Shown here in pieces: positions 61,711 to 64,000 of a stretch of 64,000 bases of DNA. The notes beneath the pieces were generated by a model that was given only the letters and a program-made list of their open reading frames with translations, was not told where the DNA came from and made no database searches. The stretch is from Microbacterium sp. Root61 (GTDB taxonomy: Bacteria; Actinomycetota; Actinomycetes; Actinomycetales; Microbacteriaceae): assembly GCF_001427525.1 (NCBI RefSeq), contig NZ_LMGU01000002.1, forward strand, positions 273,010 to 337,009, in the 5' to 3' direction. The first letter of the stretch is position 1. Each line of letters opens with the position of its first letter. The position numbers and the translations under genes are program-made.

Positions 61711-62844
61711 ATGGCGCACCTCTGGCGCGGAGTCATGCGCGAGTACGCCGATCGCCTGGGTGTCACGGATGCCTCGACGGTCGTCACCCTCGGCGAGGGC
61801 GGCACACCGCTGCTGCCCGCCCCCTCCCTCTCGCGCCGCACCGGCGCCGACGTCTGGGTCAAGTTCGAGGGCATGAACCCGACGGGTTCGTTCAAGGACC
61901 GCGGCATGACGGTGGCGCTGTCCCGCGCCGTCGAGCACGGCGCCCAGGCCGTCATCTGCGCCTCCACCGGCAACACATCGGCGTCGGCCGCGGCCTACGC
62001 CGCCCACGCCGGGATCACCGCCGCCGTGCTCGTGCCCGAGGGCAAGATCGCGATGGGCAAGCTGAGCCAGGCCGTGGCCCACAACGGCAGGCTCATCCAG
62101 GTGCGCGGCAACTTCGACGACTGCCTCGAGATCGCCCGCGAACTGGCCGACCACTACCCGGTGCACCTCGTCAACTCGGTGAACCCCGATCGCATCGAGG
62201 GGCAGAAGACCGCCGCCTACGAGGTCGTCACGGTGCTGGGGGATGCCCCGGACTTCCACTTCGTGCCCGTCGGCAATGCCGGGAACTACACCGCCTACTC
62301 GCGCGGCTACCGCGAAGAGGTCGCGCGCGGCGTCTCCACCCGCGTGCCCCGCATGTTCGGCCTGCAGGCCGAGGGATCCGCACCCCTCGTGCGCGGTGAA
62401 GTCGTCAAGAACCCCGAGACGGTGGCCACGGCCATCCGCATCGGCAACCCCGCCTCGTGGGAGCTCGCCCTCGAGGCGCGCGACGCCACGCAGGGCTGGT
62501 TCGGTGCGATCGACGACGCCCGTATCCTCGCGGCGCAGAAGCTGCTGGCCGCCGAGGTCGGCATCTTCGTGGAGCCCGCATCCGCCATCAGCGTCGCCGG
62601 ACTGCTCGACCGTGCCGAGGCCGGGATCATCCCTGCCGGGTCCCGCGTCGTGCTCACGGTCACCGGCCACGGCCTGAAGGACCCGCAGTGGGCCCTGCGC
62701 AACGCCGACGGCACCCAGGTGGAGCCGACCGTGGTGGATGCCGCGACCTCCGAAGTGGCATCCGTGCTCGGGCTCCTGTCTTCTGGGGCCACGCCCCAGA
62801 CCCCCGGTTCGCTGGCGCACCCCTCTTCCGGAGCCACCGCGTGA
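61711..62844 (+). CDS. thrC: Threonine synthase
   Basis: A 377-residue fold-II PLP enzyme converting O-phosphohomoserine to threonine. [15 protein letters not shown] starts the domain, [18 protein letters not shown] holds the PLP lysine, [20 protein letters not shown] is the phosphate-binding region, and [12 protein letters not shown] is the second phosphate loop. The last roughly 25 residues are a low-complexity tail with SSGAT twice; its DNA contains a 8-bp perfect hairpin. It begins 1 bp after hom and overlaps thrB by 4 bp. Confidence 0.96.
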   Translation: MAHLWRGVMREYADRLGVTDASTVVTLGEGGTPLLPAPSLSRRTGADVWVKFEGMNPTGSFKDRGMTVALSRAVEHGAQAVICASTGNTSASAAAYAAHAGITAAVLVPEGKIAMGKLSQAVAHNGRLIQVRGNFDDCLEIARELADHYPVHLVNSVNPDRIEGQKTAAYEVVTVLGDAPDFHFVPVGNAGNYTAYSRGYREEVARGVSTRVPRMFGLQAEGSAPLVRGEVVKNPETVATAIRIGNPASWELALEARDATQGWFGAIDDARILAAQKLLAAEVGIFVEPASAISVAGLLDRAEAGIIPAGSRVVLTVTGHGLKDPQWALRNADGTQVEPTVVDAATSEVASVLGLLSSGATPQTPGSLAHPSSGATA

Positions 62845-63788
62845 GCGACGGTTCCGCACGCGAGGAGGGGCGCACCGTCGCGGTGCGCGTGCCCGCCACC
62901 AGCGCCAATCTGGGTCCCGGGTTCGACACCCTGGGTCTCGCTCTGAGCGTCTACGACGAGCTGCTCGTCACCGCCCTTCCGGCCGGACAGGTCGAGGTCG
63001 AGGTCTCCGGCGAGGGTGCGGCCGACGTCCCGCGCGATGCCTCGAATCTCGTCGTGCGCTCGATCGCGTACGCCTTCGAGGCGGCGGGGCGCCCGATGCC
63101 CGGCATCCGTCTGCGTGCCCGCAACGTGATCCCGCACGGCCGCGGCCTGGGATCCTCCGGCGCCGCTGTCGTCTCGGGTCTGCTCGCGGCCAAGGGGCTG
63201 CTCGAGGGCGACGTCGAACTCGGCCCCGACACCCTGCTGCGTCTCGCCACCGAGCTCGAGGGTCACCCCGATAACGTGGCGCCGGCGCTGTTCGGCGGCC
63301 TGACGATCGCGTGGATGGACCAGAACGGTCCGCAGCACAAGAAGCTGCTCGTGCACCGCGGCGTCTCGCCGCTCGTGTTCGTGCCCGACTTCACGATGTC
63401 CACGAGCGTCGCGCGCAGCCTGCAGCCGCTGCAGGTGCCCCGTGAGGATGCCGTCTTCAACGTCTCGCGCTCCGCGCTGCTGATCGCCGCGATGATGCAG
63501 AGCCCCGAACTCCTCCTCGCCGCGACTGAGGACAAGCTGCACCAGAACTACCGTGCGCAGGCCATGCCCGACACGGATCGCCTCGTGCGGACGCTGCGGG
63601 ATGCCGGGTTCGCGGCGGTCGTCTCGGGCGCCGGCCCGAGCGTGCTGGTGCTCGCCGACGGGCCGGGTCAGCGCCTCGCGGCGGCCGAGGTCGCGGCGCG
63701 ATCGACAGACTCCCCGTGGGAAGCCCATATGCTGGCCGTCGACTTCAAGGGTGGTACAGTGAAGGGGTACACGGAGGGTTCCACGTAG
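62841..63788 (+). CDS. thrB: Homoserine kinase
   Basis: A 315-residue GHMP kinase phosphorylating homoserine. [26 protein letters not shown] is motif 1, [23 protein letters not shown] is the ATP phosphate loop, and [15 protein letters not shown] is motif 3. The GTG at 62841 overlaps the thrC stop (GTGA). The likely promoter of rho lies within its last codons (TACAGT at 63756-63761). Confidence 0.95.
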   Translation: MSDGSAREEGRTVAVRVPATSANLGPGFDTLGLALSVYDELLVTALPAGQVEVEVSGEGAADVPRDASNLVVRSIAYAFEAAGRPMPGIRLRARNVIPHGRGLGSSGAAVVSGLLAAKGLLEGDVELGPDTLLRLATELEGHPDNVAPALFGGLTIAWMDQNGPQHKKLLVHRGVSPLVFVPDFTMSTSVARSLQPLQVPREDAVFNVSRSALLIAAMMQSPELLLAATEDKLHQNYRAQAMPDTDRLVRTLRDAGFAAVVSGAGPSVLVLADGPGQRLAAAEVAARSTDSPWEAHMLAVDFKGGTVKGYTEGST

Positions 63789-63965
63789 CACGTGAATCTG
63801 GCCTCCGTCGCAATTCTGCGAAAGCACCGCACATCCTCCACCCACTGATGTTCTCGGAGCGACCATTCGGTCCCCGACCTCGTCGAAGGGCGCGCGGGCA
63901 GGCACTCGTCGTACACGAGGCCACGTGCGGTCGTGCATATCCACTCTTTTCACAAGGGAGAACTC
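63756..63965 (+). promoter_or_regulatory. Long rho leader with a candidate short ORF
   Basis: TACAGT (63756-63761) inside thrB is a possible -10, giving a leader of about 200 nt. A GTG at 63792 opens an 18-codon ORF (MNLASVAILRKHRTSSTH) stopping at 63848, with GGAGGG 12 nt upstream. Its stop overlaps an ATG (TGATG) that begins another open frame out of frame with rho. rho is autoregulated through its leader in other bacteria, so a translated leader is plausible. Confidence 0.35.
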
Positions 63966-64000
63966 GTGGAGTCCATCTCCGAGATCCAGTCCGCTGACAC
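63966..64000 (+). CDS. rho: Transcription termination factor Rho, N-terminal start (truncated by window)
   Basis: The GTG at 63966, with AAGGGAG 6 nt upstream, starts VESISEIQSADT, matching the Rho N-terminus of related Microbacteriaceae from memory. Rho follows thrB in most actinobacteria, so position supports the call. Only 11 codons and two bases are visible, so no domain can be checked. Confidence 0.7.
   Translation, partial: MESISEIQSAD

Overview
The window is a high-GC (about 70%) actinobacterial chromosome segment. Gene content and order point to the Microbacteriaceae, most likely Microbacterium: a Kgd-type 2-oxoglutarate decarboxylase, GuaB1, the lysA-hom-thrC-thrB-rho order, a DUF222/HNH fragment, and many start codons sitting about 6 nt after a TAGxxT -10 box (leaderless genes). 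It is dense housekeeping and metabolic chromosome. No prophage, transposase, CRISPR array or rRNA operon was seen. There is one tRNA, Arg(CCG).

Layout. 1-0.4 kb: a frameshifted DUF222/HNH 3' end. 0.4-5.1 kb: a divergent lipid/glycerol-phosphate cluster (diacylglycerol-kinase-like, AGPS-like flavoprotein, TetR, GlpD) around a 34-bp control region. 5.1-7.8 kb: Eis-like acetyltransferase and an APC permease. 7.9-13.2 kb: kgd and guaB1. 13.2-18.5 kb: amidohydrolase, an acidic/proline leader peptide, two CNNM/CorC Mg2+-transport-family proteins, and an epoxide hydrolase. 18.5-25.7 kb: OYE-type flavin reductase, NAD(P)H-hydrate dehydratase, GT87-like membrane protein, thiamine-binding protein, MATE and MFS exporters, NUDIX. 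25.7-29.4 kb: metX and metY, separated by a cyclase-like gene of opposite strand. 29.5-35.2 kb: SDR, MFS, phosphoribosyltransferase, uracil-DNA glycosylase, acetyltransferase, and a protealysin-like protease with its emfourin inhibitor. 35.2-40.2 kb: a five-gene oligopeptide-type ABC importer, every junction overlapping by 4 bp. 40.3-45 kb: hydrolase, AhpD-like protein, tyrosine phosphatase, an iron-box-controlled SIP-domain protein, a membrane protein, a HEXXH protein and a degenerate arginase-fold protein. 45-48 kb: PspA and a TPM-domain membrane protein. 48-52 kb: DUF3097, trmB, MFS, a CPBP-like membrane protein. 51.9-52.5 kb: a 67-bp palindrome and a guanidine-III riboswitch controlling a Gdx-type guanidinium exporter. 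52.6-58.8 kb: PIG-V-like protein, tRNA-Arg, small membrane protein, SGNH hydrolase, transglutaminase, argS, and a membrane-anchored protein. 58.9-64 kb: lysA-hom-thrC-thrB and the start of rho.

Metabolic logic. The aspartate-family pathway is well represented: hom makes homoserine, thrB/thrC take it to threonine, metX/metY take it to homocysteine, and lysA finishes lysine. Kgd belongs to the TCA cycle.

The most interesting regulatory candidates are the MgtL-like leader peptide coupled to the CNNM operon (14888-14961), the guanidine-III riboswitch with a duplicated upstream segment (52059-52120), in-frame or coupled short ORFs ahead of lysA and rho, and several operator palindromes placed inside promoters (TetR/AGPS, MATE, SIP). 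All sequence comparisons here are from memory and by eye.
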